Assembly (NCBI GenBank): GCA_028751875.1
Contig: CM054159.1
Location: 18,299,181-18,363,180 of the forward strand
Length of the DNA stretch: 64,000 nucleotides
DNA from: Rapana venosa
Taxonomy: Eukaryota > Mollusca > Gastropoda > Neogastropoda > Muricidae
Reading direction: 5' to 3'
Shown here: positions 9,002-23,561 of the stretch, piece by piece
Layout: every line of letters begins with the position of its first letter
Position numbering within the stretch: the stretch's first letter is position 1
Translations under genes and position numbers: made by a program
The notes under the pieces: model-generated
The model's input: only the letters and a program-made list of their open reading frames with translations
The model's database searches: none
What the model was told of the DNA's origin: nothing

Positions 9002-12000
9002 GTAACGGCTCTGTTTGCACAGTGATTGACAGTACTTAGCATAATTTATTATTCATACATGTATAGTATGCTGTCGTCTGCTTCAGCAAGTGCAATCTGG
9101 ACAATCTTTATTAGTTTCAGCTTGGTAAAATCTACAGCCATCAATACGTTGAAGATTACGCTGTGTAACCATAATTGAGCAACCAAAATTATGCAAAGCA
9201 CATTATTTGAATGGGTGCAAGTAATCCAGGGCCTGTTTATTAACACAAAATGTGTATAACCAGCTGGTGCACATGTATAGCCTAGTTCTAACTAAGAAGG
9301 AAATGCCAAGATTTACAAATCCACAGGTTCGACACTGAAATTAATACACAAAGCAGATGAATCATTAACCTACTGATAGGTAGCAGATGGGTATAAGTGC
9401 AATGTTGCAACAATTTGGTAATATCTTCAGCACAATCAAACAATGTTATGTAAGTAGTGAAAGGTAGCAAGTGGTTGCAAGTTGAAGTTGAGGTAAATAG
9501 CCGAAGTGTGTGCCACATATGATTTGTTCCCTTTTCTTTGAAGAAATGAAAATGTGGTTGGGAGAAGTCATGAGTGATGCCCCCCTCCCCCCTTCAATCT
9601 ACTGAGAAGGTGCAGGGAATTTGGTGTTAGAACAGTGAACCTGGTTAATGGGACTGATCTTTTGATGCCAGCAGTCAGCTGTGGTGAAGAGTTGTATTGG
9701 AATGTCTACAGGTGATCACGTCACTCACTGGCAGTCTTGTAGAAGTAGCAGCTTCACTCAGCATTGTAACTGTAAGCCAGTCAGTCACAGGGCACAAGTT
9801 ACCAAGCAGTCTTCCTGTGATGGTAATTAGAGGCACTGCAACATCATGATGACATACTCTTAATCTCATGACCCTTACTAAGTTACCTCTACAGTCTACT
9901 AGTCTGTCTTACTAGTTTTAGTCCTTGGCTTGATGAATTGAAGAGGGATGCCTGTGTTTGAACTATTGTCAGTCTGTGTCCTGCTTAGTTCTAAAGTATT
10001 GGGTTCCATACCATACATTTGAAACTGAAGTCTGAAAACATGGAAAACTAAAACTAGTAAAATGTCTAGAAAGTAAAATGACTTTATTCCATGCACTGAG
10101 TTCTGCATGCATTTGATCAGTCTCTTGGCACAAGATGCAAAAATGAAACAGAAGCTATAGCCAAGGGGTTCAGAATGAGGCCTTTTGACTTTATTCCCAT
10201 GGGTCCATGAACTCGTGGTGAATGAAGGGTGGGGATTTTTACTATCTCCCTGGTCATCTTTAAGTGCAGACCTGCCAGAGCCTTAATCACCTTTGTGTAT
10301 GTACAAGAACAGAAGATTAATTAAATAAATGCACATTAAAGACCCTGTAGTTCATATTGATCAGCATTTGGTGGGTTACAGAAACACAAACATACCCAGC
10401 ATACATCCCTAAAGTTGGAATGCAGCTACCTACTTGGTGGGCAAAACCAGTTGTGTAATATATATTGATAAATGCAAAGTCACCAGTTGTAATATATATT
10501 GATCAATGCAAAGTCACCAGTTGTAATATATATTGATCAATGCAAAGTCGCACAGCTGCCATTGGTGAACCTAGGAGCTCTAGCCAGGAAATGCAGAACA
10601 AAAGTTCTATCTTTGTTGTTTGTTAAAACTGTATGTATGTCATTGTTAACCAGTGGTATTATTTAATATAACTATGTTTTCTGTTGTACAGGGTGATGAG
10701 TCGAAAGGCAGCATAAAATCTGGTGGATTAGATGCCTCTGGTACAGAACCTGATGACATTCTGAAAGAATTTGGCATCCCACCCACTCCAGGTAATTCTT
10801 TTTCTTCGGCAGGTGCACCTGTGTCTGGCTTTTGATGGATGGTAGCTTTAGTAGGCGACAGGAATATATGATTTTTATCATTGGAATGTGATAGATCTAC
10901 ACTGCTTAATTCTTTAAAGTGTCTCGCTGATACAAACTAGTGACGTAGTGTTAGTGCAAGGCACCACAGAGGGCGAGGCTTCAATAATAATAATAATAAT
11001 AAATGGAATTGGTATAGCACTATGTCTTGAAAAAACAAATCAAAGCGCTTGCATTCATCCTACTCTCACACATGCAACAAGTTACTATCAATAGTTTTTA
11101 CAAATTGAAATGTAAACACACGTGCACACATACACGCACACACACACACACACGCACGCACGCACGCACGTGCGCACACACACACACACAGAGGTTGTGT
11201 ACTTTGGCAAGGTGGTGGGGGTTTCCGCTATTGAGGGTAAGGACAGAAATGAGATGAAACAAGAGGGGAAAGTGTTAGATTTGAAATGAATGTGTTTTGA
11301 GGCAAGGGAACCTCGGGGGAGTGTTTATCCTGGAGCTGAAACTTGAGTCAGGTTGGGCGAAAGGCATGGCCCTTTCTGATAAATGTGTCAGCTGTGTCAC
11401 TGAAAGAGTTTATCTTCTCTATTTGTTTGTTTTTAATCTTTCAGTTTGAGAAATCATTTTGATGATAATAATAAGTTTGTGAATGGTTACTGCTTTTGTT
11501 TTTCTCTACTGCTGCTTTCTTGGTTATAAAGTCTGAACCTTACGATTGGAATTGCTGTAGATTGTCAAACCCTGTCTTACGAGTGGAATTGCTGTAGATT
11601 GTCAAACCCTGTCTTACGAGTGGAATTGCTGTAGATTGTCAAACCCTGTCTTACGAATGGAATTGCTGTAGATTGTCAAACCCTGTCTTACGAATGGAAT
11701 TGCTGTAGATTATTAAACCCCGTCTTACGATTGGAATTGCTGTAGATTATCAAACCCTGTCTTACGATAGGAATTGCTGTAGATTATCAAACCCTGTCTT
11801 ACGATAGGAATTGCTCGTTTGCTGTAGATTATTAAACCTTTGTTCTTTTTAGTCTTCATTTTTGACTTTTGGAAATGGTTAAGAATGACAGGAACATGTT
11901 ATGCTAAATTGTTTGCAAATAATTAGAAATAGATGATAATGAAATAGTAATTAATTAGATTAAAAAAAATATATATATATAAGAAATGCAAAGTTTTGTT

Positions 12001-15000
12001 GCTTACTAACATCATTTAAAACCTTTGCTTACTGATTTCAAAGAAAAGAATGATAAATGTATTTTAAAAAGATAAGATTATTTCTGTATGTATAGCATTT
12101 GTTGTAATATAAATAATTGTCTTATAAATAGTATTGTACATCACTAAAAAATTCACATTGTGCTGAACAGAGACAAAAGAATTGAAATAGTATCTATCTG
12201 CTATTTTATATAGATCTGTGTTTACTTCCTTTGTTGTAACCATTTTTGTGCAATCAGTGACAAGTTATACAAAGGTCGACTTGTTGTACATACTTATTGC
12301 CCATCCTGAAAAAATCATGTTATGTTGGACAGAGACACTATCACAGATTTACACAGCAGTTACTGCATGATTAATGTGCATCTCTTAATTGAAATATTCG
12401 TAGACTTATACAACAGTTAATAAAAAAAACAAACAAAACCCCCCTGTTAATACATGATTAATGTGCATCACTTAATTCTAGGTTCATTTTGACTTTCATG
12501 GGCTCCTAGGAAAACGATAGTTATGGTTAATGTGTGCTTGTACAGTCTTCGTCTTATCCACACAAAAAATCACTGAATTGCCTTTCTGCTTGGCAGAGGC
12601 CCTTTCCAGTTCCCCAGCCAAGGCTGCCACACAGCGCCCAGACACAGAAGTCCCTGCCAGCATCAGTCATACCACGTGAGATCTTGTTTTAACAAAGCTT
12701 TTTTTTCTCTCTCTCATTTTTTCTGTCTTGAGACGTTTTCAATTTATGCATCTATGCATACATACATCATTAAATGTGTGTGATTATGAATATGTATTAA
12801 TTTGTATACTTCATTACATGTGTGTGTGTGGGGGGGGGGGGGGGAGGGGGGTGTCAGTTTTGCTGGTTCAGATATCTGAACATTTCCAAGGGGACATGTC
12901 CAAGGTGAAACTTTTCTTTTAAGTTTTATGAATAACATGTAGCTTGTCAGGTTGGAGAAGGCAGAATAACATTTTTGCACTCCCTGAATTTGTGTGCACA
13001 ATTTTTGTGTCAGAGTTAGAGTCCTCCACCTCCTCCCCCCCCTCCCCCCTCCCCACTTTCTCCCTTCTCTCTTTCACTTCTGAAGAGATGGTCTGTGTGC
13101 AGGACCTCAGTTTGTAGTCTCATGTGAAAGACTTTCAGAAGGAGTGGTGTGAGCACTGATGTAGACAGTTGTTTTAAACTCTTGGAATATGTATAGAATG
13201 AAGTTTTGCTGGTTTGTAACTCAGTCCTAGGAAGTAGTCAGTTGTTTAATCTTTTCCCTACAGGTAACCTGCTATAGGGTAACCAGCCATCTACTAACTC
13301 TTCCTTCCAAGTCACCCACTACTGGGTTACAGTAGCATACACATGTGTGCACGTGTACTGGGAAAGAGTGGTTTTCTCGCTGAATGTAGGTATAGTGCTG
13401 AAACTCTTGGAATGTATATAGAATAAAGTATTGCTGGTTTATAGGAGAAGTATTGCTGGTTTATAGAATGAAGTGGTTCATAGAAGGAAGTATTGTTGGT
13501 TTATAGAAGGAAGTTTTGCTGGTTTATAGAATGAAGGTTTGCTGTTTTTATAGAAGGAAGTTTTGTTGGTTTATAGAATGAAAGTTTGCTGGTTTTTAGA
13601 ATGAAGTTTTGCTGGTTTATAGAATGAAGTTTTGTTGGTTTATATTATAGAATGAAGGTTGGTTGGTTTATATTATAGAGTGAAGGTTTGCTGGTTTATA
13701 TTATAGAATGAAGGTTTTCTGGTTTATATTATAGAGTGAAGGTTGGCTGGTTTATATCATAAAGTGAAGGTTTCCTGGTTTATATTATAGAATGAATGTT
13801 GGCTGGTTTATATCATAGAATGAAGGTTTGCTGGTTTATATTATAGAATGAAGGTTGGCTGGTTTATATTATAGAGTGAAGGTTTGCTGGTTTATATTAT
13901 AGAGTGAATGTTGGCTGGTTTATATTATAGAATGAAGGTTTGCTGGTTTATAGTATAGAATGAAGGTTGGCTGGTTTATATTGTAGAAGAAGGTTGGCTG
14001 GTTTATGTTATAGAATGGTTTGCTGGTTTATATGATAGAGTGAAGGTTTGCTGGTTTATATTATAGAGTGAAGGTTTGCTGGTTTATATTATAGAATGAA
14101 GGTTTGCTGGTTTATATTATAGAGTGAAGGTTGACTGGTTTATATTATAGAATGAAGGTTGGCTGGTTTATATTATAGAATGAAGGTTTGCTGGTTTATA
14201 TAATAGAGTGAAGGTTGGCTGGTTTATATTATAGAATGATGGTTTGCTGGTTTATATTATAGAATGAAGGTTGGCTGGTTTATATTATAGAATGAAGGTT
14301 GGCTGGTTTATATTATAGAATGAAGGTTTGCTGGTTTATATTATAAAATGAAGGTTTGCTGGTTTATATTATATAGTGAAGGTTGGCTGGTTTATATTGT
14401 AGAATGAAGGTTGGCTGGTTTATATTATAGAATGAAGGTTTCCTGGTTTATATAATAGAGTGAAAGTTGGCTGGTTTATATTATAGAATGATGGTTGGCT
14501 GGTTTATATTATAGAGTGAAGGTTGGCTGGTTTATATTATAGAATGAAGGTTTGCTGGTTTATATTATAGAATGAAGGTTGACTGGTTTATATTATAGAG
14601 TGAAGGTTTGCTGGTTTATATTATTTATAGAGTGAAGGTTTGCTGGTTTATATTATTTATAGAGTGAAGGTTGGCTGGTTTATATTATAGAGTGAAGGTT
14701 TGCTGGTTTATATTATAGAGTGAAGGTTTGCTGGTTTATATTATAGAGTGAAGGTTGGCTGGTTTATATTATAGAATGAAGGTTGACTGGTTTATATTAT
14801 AGAATGAAGGTTGGCTGGTTTATATTATAGAATGAAGGTTTGCTGGTTTATATTGTAGAATGAAGGTTGGCTGGTTTATGTTATAGAATGGTTTGCTGGT
14901 TTATATGATAGAGTGAAGGTTGGCTGGTTTATATTATAGAATGAAGGTTTGCTGGTTTATATTATAGAATGAAGGTTTGCTGGTTTATATTATAGAATGA

Positions 15001-18000
15001 TGGTTGGCTGGTTTATATTATAGAGTGAAGGTTGGCTGGTTTAATCATAGAGTGAATGTTGGCTGGTTTATATTGTAGAATGAAGGTTGGCTGGTTTATA
15101 TTATAGAGTGAAGGTTGGCTGGTTTATATTATAGAATGAAGGTTTGCTGGTTTATATTATAGAGTGAAGGTTTGCTTGTTTATATTATAGAATGAAGGTT
15201 GGCTGGTTTATATTATAGAATGAAGGTTTGCTGGTTTAGATTATAGAATGAAGGTTGGCTGGTTTATATTATAGAGTGAAGGTTTGCTGGTTTATATTAT
15301 AGAGTGAAGGTTTGCTGGTTTATATTATAGAATGAAGGTTTGCTGGTTTATATTATAGAGTGAAGGTTTGCTGGTTTATATTATAGAGTGAAAGTTTGCT
15401 GGTTTGTAACTCAGTCCTAGGAAGGTGCGTCTGACTGTGGCCAAAGTGAGCGAGACGACCATAGCTCCCCGAGAAAACGTCTCCTACAGCAAAGAGACAC
15501 AGACCATTGCTGCTGAACCTGTTGACAAAGATGGTAAGTGTTTCTTGTCTTCCCATCATGCTTCATTTGTGTGCTGTGTCACATGACTGTCACACAGGAA
15601 GTGCCAAGCAGTGTATGTTTGAGTCACTAATTTCAGATAGTGTGCTTATGTATGACTTTATTTCTTATTCAAAGTTGGGTTTGTTGTTGTTGGTAAGATG
15701 TAGTATGTTTATGTATTTAGATTTATTATTTATTGGCAGTTGTACATGGCTACATGCATTAGGGGTGTACTCTCACAGATCAACATGTCGTGCAGAGTAA
15801 AATCAGGTTGCTTTGGCACAACCGTTACAATGTTTTTGTTGCTGGTAATCATATTCTTTTGGGTATAGAATGAAAACGTGGAGCACTTCAGAGAGATGCA
15901 GGATTTGAAGGGCTTTAACCATTAGATTTCAGTGTAACAGGCCTGTGCTAAACGAATAAAATCAGAAAATAGTCTTCTGCTGTTTCGTGGTCATTGTCAG
16001 CGACCATCAGTGTTCCATCCCAGAATCCTAGCCAGACTTTGAACTGATGAATGACAGCCGAGTGGTTAAGACCGTTTAATTCGATCCCTTTAGTTCTTAA
16101 AGTCCAGGGTTCCAATCTCTGTGGTGTCTGGTGAATTAAGGGTGGGAATTTTTACTATCTCCAAGATCAACTTCAAGTGCAGACCTGGTAGTACCTTAAT
16201 TATGGGATAGCCTGGTGGTTAGAACATTGCGCTCGCATTCTGACGACCCAGGTTTGAGTCCCGTTCAAGGGGATATTTTTCCCTGGAGTAAACATCAGTG
16301 CAGACTCCACTCTCCCCAAAAGTCTTTCGGATGAGACTATAAACCAAGGCCCCGTGTGCGAACGCACACAGAACATCTTGCGCACACGAATTTACAAAAC
16401 TGCATACACATGGGGACAGGAAGTAAAAAAGCACATAAGTGCTTATTCCATTATCCTCAATATAAAAGAATAAAATTAAAATAAAATAAAAAAGTATACA
16501 TTCAGAAGGTCGAATATGCATGTTAAAGATCCCATATTACATGTCACCATTTGGTGGATTACGGAAACATGAACACACCCAGCGTACATCCCCAAAGTTG
16601 GAATGTGGCTACCGTCATGGTTGGCAGAAACAGCTGCACACACAAAATGTCACCGTGGGTGAACCTTGGAGTTTGAGCTGAGGAACTGCGACAACAATGG
16701 TGGAATTGTTGTGGAGGAGGAGCAGAGAAGAACTGACAGAATAGACCGTAGATTGAATTAAAAAAAAAATAGACAGTAGATTGAATTTTTAAAAAATAGG
16801 CAAAACCTGGGCTACCTGTATTTCAGATGATCTTAGAGAAAGGGGCATAAATATGGAGGAAGCTCAAAACAGAGAGAGATGGAGAAGGCTCATCAATGTC
16901 AAACCTCCCCTGGGAGAAACATGACAAAAAAGGAAGGAGTAGATTGAATTTTAAAAAATAAAAGACAGTAGATTGGGGTGGACAGCTTGCCCATCTCTGA
17001 ACTGGCTGACAGAAAGGACTTTGAGGTGGAATCACAACTGACAGCTGGTGAGAATGACTGCAAAACTGCAGAAGACTTTTTCTGGATTAAAAGCATCTAT
17101 TGAAAGAAAGAAAAAAAAAGAAGCTGCTTTAGTATATTTTTGGGTTAAAAGCATCTATTGAAAGGAAGGAAAAAATCTGCTTTACTGTATTGTACAACTC
17201 CTAATCTAGAGCAGGTGCAGGCTTGGAGCTTTGCATGTGCTGACTTCATGTCAGACATAAGTACGTAACACACACACACACACAGGTAACCACAGAGACT
17301 AGTTTTCTCTGTCTTGAAGCGATGCAGTCAGGCAGCTTTGCTTCATTTTGGAGAAAAGGAAACCCAGTGTTTAGCTGAGGCTTGCTATGAAGTGTATGAT
17401 GTAAAGAACTAAATGAGGATATTCAAAGCAGTATTCAGCAGAGTGGGTGTTTGGGTAATCCTTCTGTCCTTATCTGGAATGACAGCAAAGGTCTTGTACA
17501 GGATAAAGATGACTAATGTCTTGCTGAAGATGAGTTGTAGCTCTCACTGCACATGGCAGAGCTGACTATGAACAAGAAAAGAGCAGGGCCTGGTTACAGA
17601 TTTTGATTTTAAATGCCAGAGTTGTGTTGATGGATGAGAAGTGTCAGAAAAGAGTGAGTTGTAGCTGTTTGATTTTTTTTTTAAAAACCCAGAAAAAGGG
17701 GAAAAAAATCCCAACCAACCAGCTAGCAGAACAAACTAGATGAAAGATGAAGTGATCAGAGTCAGCAGATTTTTTTGAACAGGACATTTTTTACGCCAAC
17801 ATATTTTTGATTAGATATAAAGAAGAATATCTCTTTCTTTAAAAGGGAAAGTGATAGGTGTTTGTGTATAACTTAGTTACAAGAATCTGTATAATGTACA
17901 TATGTTCATTTGCCCAAATAGCACAACTTTGATGACGGGAAGTTTTAAACAGCTAGACATTCTGATAGCATTCTCAACAGCCCAAATATGAAAATTTCAT

Positions 18001-21000
18001 CGTGAAATATAAATTGATAAATTTGTTATTCAGATTTGCTGTACTTGGGTGCATAAAGTCAAATCTAAAAGTAGCTTTGCTGTAACTGATCATTTGGCAT
18101 AAATTTAACGCAAGAGAGGATCAGACTAACTACATGAAGGACATGGAGAATGGCACAAGAGAAAAACAGTTAAAGGCCGTTTATAGAAGCAGACGTGAGT
18201 GATGACATTCTTTCTCGTTTCTGGCTACTGTATAAATCTATAAGATTCCTGAATGACATAAATGTGTATTATATTTTCAAAACCCGTACTAACGAAGTTA
18301 ATACTTGGCCTTTCCCATAATGAGTTGATGAGTGCCTGTAACGTTGCATTCTTTGTTTTGTCTGCTGTCTGGTTTTTGCCGGTGTGTCTGCAACTGTACT
18401 GGCTGAAATTGTTTGATGATTATTTAGTCATGGAAACCAACTGTAGTTTTTAAAAAATAAAAAAAGTTTTTTTATAATAAGAATAGAAAGAAGAGCTTTC
18501 TAGAGGTAAGGGATGAACTGTGAAGTAAGTTTTGTATTGCAGTTTTCTTTTTGCTTGTTTGCTTGAGGGGTGGGTACGGTTTTGTTTTGTTTTGTTTTGT
18601 TTTTGTTTTATAGCTGTGAAAGAGCTATAGTGGTCTTCATAGATGTTGAATTTGTGTTTTGGGAATTCCAAGATCTGGAAGGGGGGAAAAGTATGGGAAA
18701 AGAATTCTGTTCGGATATAGGAAATGTCAAATTCAAAACTACAAGTGTGTGAATTTCCATTTTTCTTGGCCTGTTGTTTATTACAGAAAAATGAATAATT
18801 GAATTGAGAAAAAAAAGAAGATACATTTATGTACTGGTAGAGTATGCCACTGGTGTGGTTAGACCATTGTAAGGCAAGAAAACTGTATTGGAAAAAAAAA
18901 GTTATATATTGAATAATTTCTTTTCAAGTGTTCCGTAATTTTTATCAGTTGTTGATTTATCAGAGAAAGATGACTGGTTTAGAAAGGAAAGATTTTGGTA
19001 AAAATACATTCACCAGTCTTGAAGCAATATTCATCATATGTATACTTCATGATAAAGAAATCCTGTGTTGAAACATGTCAAGGAATCAAGGACAAGTTGA
19101 AGGAGCAGACATGTAACTGTGTACAGAGAGTTTTTATTTGAATTGACTAGCATTTTCTTCATGCGTTGATGTGTGTTAACCTGGCGGCCATGCCTTGTTG
19201 GTGTTAGGTGGGAGATATGGGAAAGGCCATGCCAGTGAGTAGCCCAGAACCAAACACACACAGCAAGTAGTCTTCTGCTGCACGTAGTACCTGTAGTAGA
19301 TACACATGCTTGCTCCTCCTTCTCCTCCTCTGTTTGCTGTGGGCAGTAGTGTTGTGGTACAGTGTTCTCTTGTGTTGTACATGTGTGCAAGTGTGTGTGA
19401 GGTGTGACTGTGAGCAGTGTCTTTACAGACTCTGAGCACTGTCTTTATCTTGGTACAGACTCTGAGCAGTGTATTTATCTTGGTACAGACTCTGAGCAGT
19501 GTATTTATCTTGGTACAGACTCTGAGCACTGTCTTTATCTTGGTACAGACACTGAGCAGTGTATTTATCTTGGTACAGACTCTGAGCACTGTCTTTATCT
19601 TGGTACAGACACTGAGCAGTGTATTTATCTTGGTACAGACACTGAATATCTTTATCTTGGTACAGACACTGAACAGTATATAGTTATCTTGGTACAGACA
19701 CTGAACAGTATATAGTTATCTTGGTACAGACACTGAACAGTATATATTTATCTTGGTACAGACACTGAACAGTATATCTTTATCTTGGTACAGACACTGA
19801 ACAGTATATCTTTATCTTGGTACAGACACTGAACAGTATATATTTATCTTGGTACAGACACAATACAGGCTGCAGAACATGCTGATTCCTTGAGAAAAAT
19901 GTCTATTGACTTTGATAAAGCAACAACATTTCAGGACATGATAGTCAAGAAAAAGTCTTGTTTTGCCCTACCGTCATCCATTTTTTTCTGTTTTACACAT
20001 GTCAGCTAACTTCTTGAGGAAAAGAAAAGTTTTTCAGGGAAAAAAGTCGTGTCAAGGAAAGTCTTGATTTCCTCCTTGTTTATTCCTTTGTAGACTGTAG
20101 CCCCAAAACAGTCCACGCATTCTGCAGGCCGCGAGTTCTGCAGTGGCTTAACTAACTAACATGCCTATCCTCTGGACAGTTAGTTTTCTTTTGTTGCTTG
20201 GAAAGCTTGTCTGTAGTTGTTCCTAAGAAGTCTTAGTTTTTCAGATTTTGAGTGTCTGTTTTAGTGACTTGTTCCCCAGTCTGGAAAAAAAGCGACTGGT
20301 CATTTTATATCCAAGTCCTATCAAGATTTAAAAAAACAAAAGTATTTGGCATGTGAGGGAACAGTGTTTCATTGGAAAAAGTGACAGTATGCACATTATG
20401 ATTTCTATACATATTAACTAAGAAGAAGAAGGAAGGTGGCAGGACAGTTTAGACATTCACCTACCTACCAAGTAAGCCGTGAGGTTCTGGGTTTGATTCC
20501 CAGGCGTGCCCTTTTCCCCTGTTTGACAGGAAAATCAAACCCAATGTCAAGACTTTCGGAGGAGACCCTGAACCAGTTGGACCCATGTGCTTATGGACTT
20601 GTCCTCCTCAAACGAATCCTTGACAGTTAAAAGTCAGAAAGGACAGAGAGGCCTGTCCTGGCAAAAGGGGTAGGTTTAATTCCCAGCTGGATCCCACAAG
20701 TCGGAATGGGGATTAGTTGCATGTGCAAAACTCACCATTGGTGAACCTCAGAGTCTTGCCAAGGAATACCCCCCCCCCCCCCCCCAAAAAAAAAAAAAAA
20801 AAAAGAACCTCCACAATAAAATATAATGATGTAAATTTATACGCTGATCTTGAAGCAACAAATCAAAGCGCTCTTAAGTAGGACTGTTAACATTTGTTTT
20901 GACTTTGAAGAAGGTGACAACATAATTGAACCATTAACAATAACAAAAAACCAACAGTTGTGATCTTTCCACTGTCTACAATTGTTGCTGTTTTAATGAA

Positions 21001-21209
21001 TGAGGATTGATACTATGACCACAAACAGTTCATAAGCCTTGTTACCACAGTGGTGACGTTCCACTGGCGTTCCATTCATAGTCATGTTGTAAGCAACAAA
21101 TATGCTTGGAATTAATCAAATCTCACAAGTTTTTGAAGATAGCAAAATTATAAGAAACAACATGAAGGAAATCTAGCCACCACCCCCCCCCCCCCCCCCC
21201 CCCCCCCCC

Positions 21210-21240
<31 letters not shown>

Positions 21241-21286
21241 CCTCACACTCACTCACTCACACTCACTCACACACACACACCACTCA

Positions 21287-21384
<98 letters not shown>

Positions 21385-21664
21385 AGAAGGAAAAGAAAAC
21401 CTCACACAGAAAGCAGTGCAATTTCTCTGTGCTGTACTTGATGAATACACTGCCAGAGGGCTGTTTGATGTTGTGTGACATGTCATTGATATTGTTTTCT
21501 TCTGTATTGAGAGAGATGTGTGTGTGTGCACATTTGTGTGTGTATGTTTCCGTGTGAGAGTGTTGTGTATGTATTGTGAGCATGTATACTCTTATCCATG
21601 AAATCGCATTGTACATGTGCCTGTCTGTGAATGTTTTCAAGTGATGAGTGAGTGAGTGAGTGAG

Positions 21665-21711
<47 letters not shown>

Positions 21712-21714
21712 GTG

Positions 21715-21757
<43 letters not shown>

Positions 21758-23526
21758 ACAGAGAGAGACAGAGAGAGAGAGTCTGTATCAGTGTATGTCT
21801 GTATAGTTGTCTATATCAGTTGATATATGTATTGAACAGTGTTGTGGGCCAAGTACACATGTGTGTTTATCTGTGTGTAGACTTTATCTCTGTTCAAGGG
21901 CATGAAGTAAGTCTCTCTTGAATAGGTTTTCATTGCCTGTGAATAACTGAATGTGCAAATGTGGATGCTTGTTTTTTGTTGTTGTTGTTTCTTTAATATT
22001 TTCATTGTGTTTTGTTCTTGTTTTTTTTATCTGTGATTTTTTTAAAATCATGTCCTCTTTTTTGTTGTTGTTGTTCTTTGGTAAAATTCTGAAAATTGAA
22101 GCTAAGTCTTTCTTATTTTTGACCCCCCCCCCCCTTCCCCTCCCAAAGATTTGCTGATATAGACTTTTTAATTGGTCATAAATATTGGTATATGTATTCA
22201 CTAACATCAGCGAACAGTATACACATGCATTTAGTTTCAACGTTATGTGTGGGTTGTTGTGTGCATGCATGTGTGCATGCATATTTGTGTACTGCTGCAT
22301 ATTAATATGTGTGCTGCACACAGGTATGCACTAATAGTAATACAGGAATACACTCTTTGGCCACTTGACGTTTTTAATTTTTTAGAATGCCTGTAGAGAT
22401 TAAAACTGTAACGTGTCCATTGTGGTGTGTGTCCGTATTGCTTGGCCGTGAAGTAATAAAATGAAGTTAATTTATTACATGTGTAGGTTTTTAAATGTCA
22501 GTAAGTCGAACTAATTCTTCACTGCATTTTACCTTGGCCTGTCATAGTATGTCCAGTCTTCTTCAGTCAGGTGTCCTAGTGACATCAGCTTGACCATTTA
22601 TGATCTATGTATTTTGTTAGAGTAAGGTGGGGTGGGGTAGCCCAGTGCCAGTCATGGTCAGAGGGCTGGGGTCACCATCTGATGGCACACGCTCAAGGCT
22701 CCACTGAGGACATGTCTGGGGGGGGCTCCAGCCACTGGAAAGGCCTTCAAAGGAGACTATGAATCATGGTCTCATGTACAAAGGCACACAGAGCATCTTG
22801 CAAACACGTTGAAAGAAAACCCTATCCACCTTTCGGAAGAGTGGGCCATTGTGCGCCGATAGCAATGGATGAGAAAACTGAAAAGAAAAAGACGGCATGC
22901 ACCCTGGTTTCATAGATAGACAACATCCTGAAGCTGGGATGATGGTGGTCAAATGGTTGCAGACGCCAAAGGTCACCTTTGTGAATCTCATAGCTCTAGC
23001 AGAGGACCCGGGGGAGAAGGGGGGGGGGGGTGTAGTTATGCATTTGTTTTCCCTTCCCACTGTAAAAGCTTATATGTACCTTATGTACATGAAGTCTACA
23101 TTTTGACCTGAACTTGACCCTGCCAATAATGCACTTCCATTGTCATGCTTACTGTTCAGGGGTTTGGACTTTGTCTTGTCACTTTTTTTTTCTTTAGTTG
23201 GTTTTTAAAAAAAAAAAGAAGTACAAAGGGAATATTATATTTGCCGTTTTTAGGGAATATTCATGTGCAGTCTTTCCCTTAACAGTATTTTGATAAGCTT
23301 TTTCTTATGACTAAATTTTTCTTGCAACTTGAGATTTTAAAACAAAAAAAAATGTGTCGCAGCACCTGATTTTTTAACAAAAGGATTAATGGAAGACACC
23401 CCTCTCCCCCCACCCCCCACCCCAAGAATTGTTATGTTTAATGTTAGAGAAAAGCACTTGACATTTAAACTCAGTCTCAGGGTCTTTACAAGATATAATG
23501 GTGGAAGCGATATACATACATCAGAA

Positions 23527-23561
<35 letters not shown>

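Noticed and set aside
13231..13260. Alternative exon 4
   Set aside because: After the copied acceptor the frame reads Lys then stop; the sequence then diverges into repeat.
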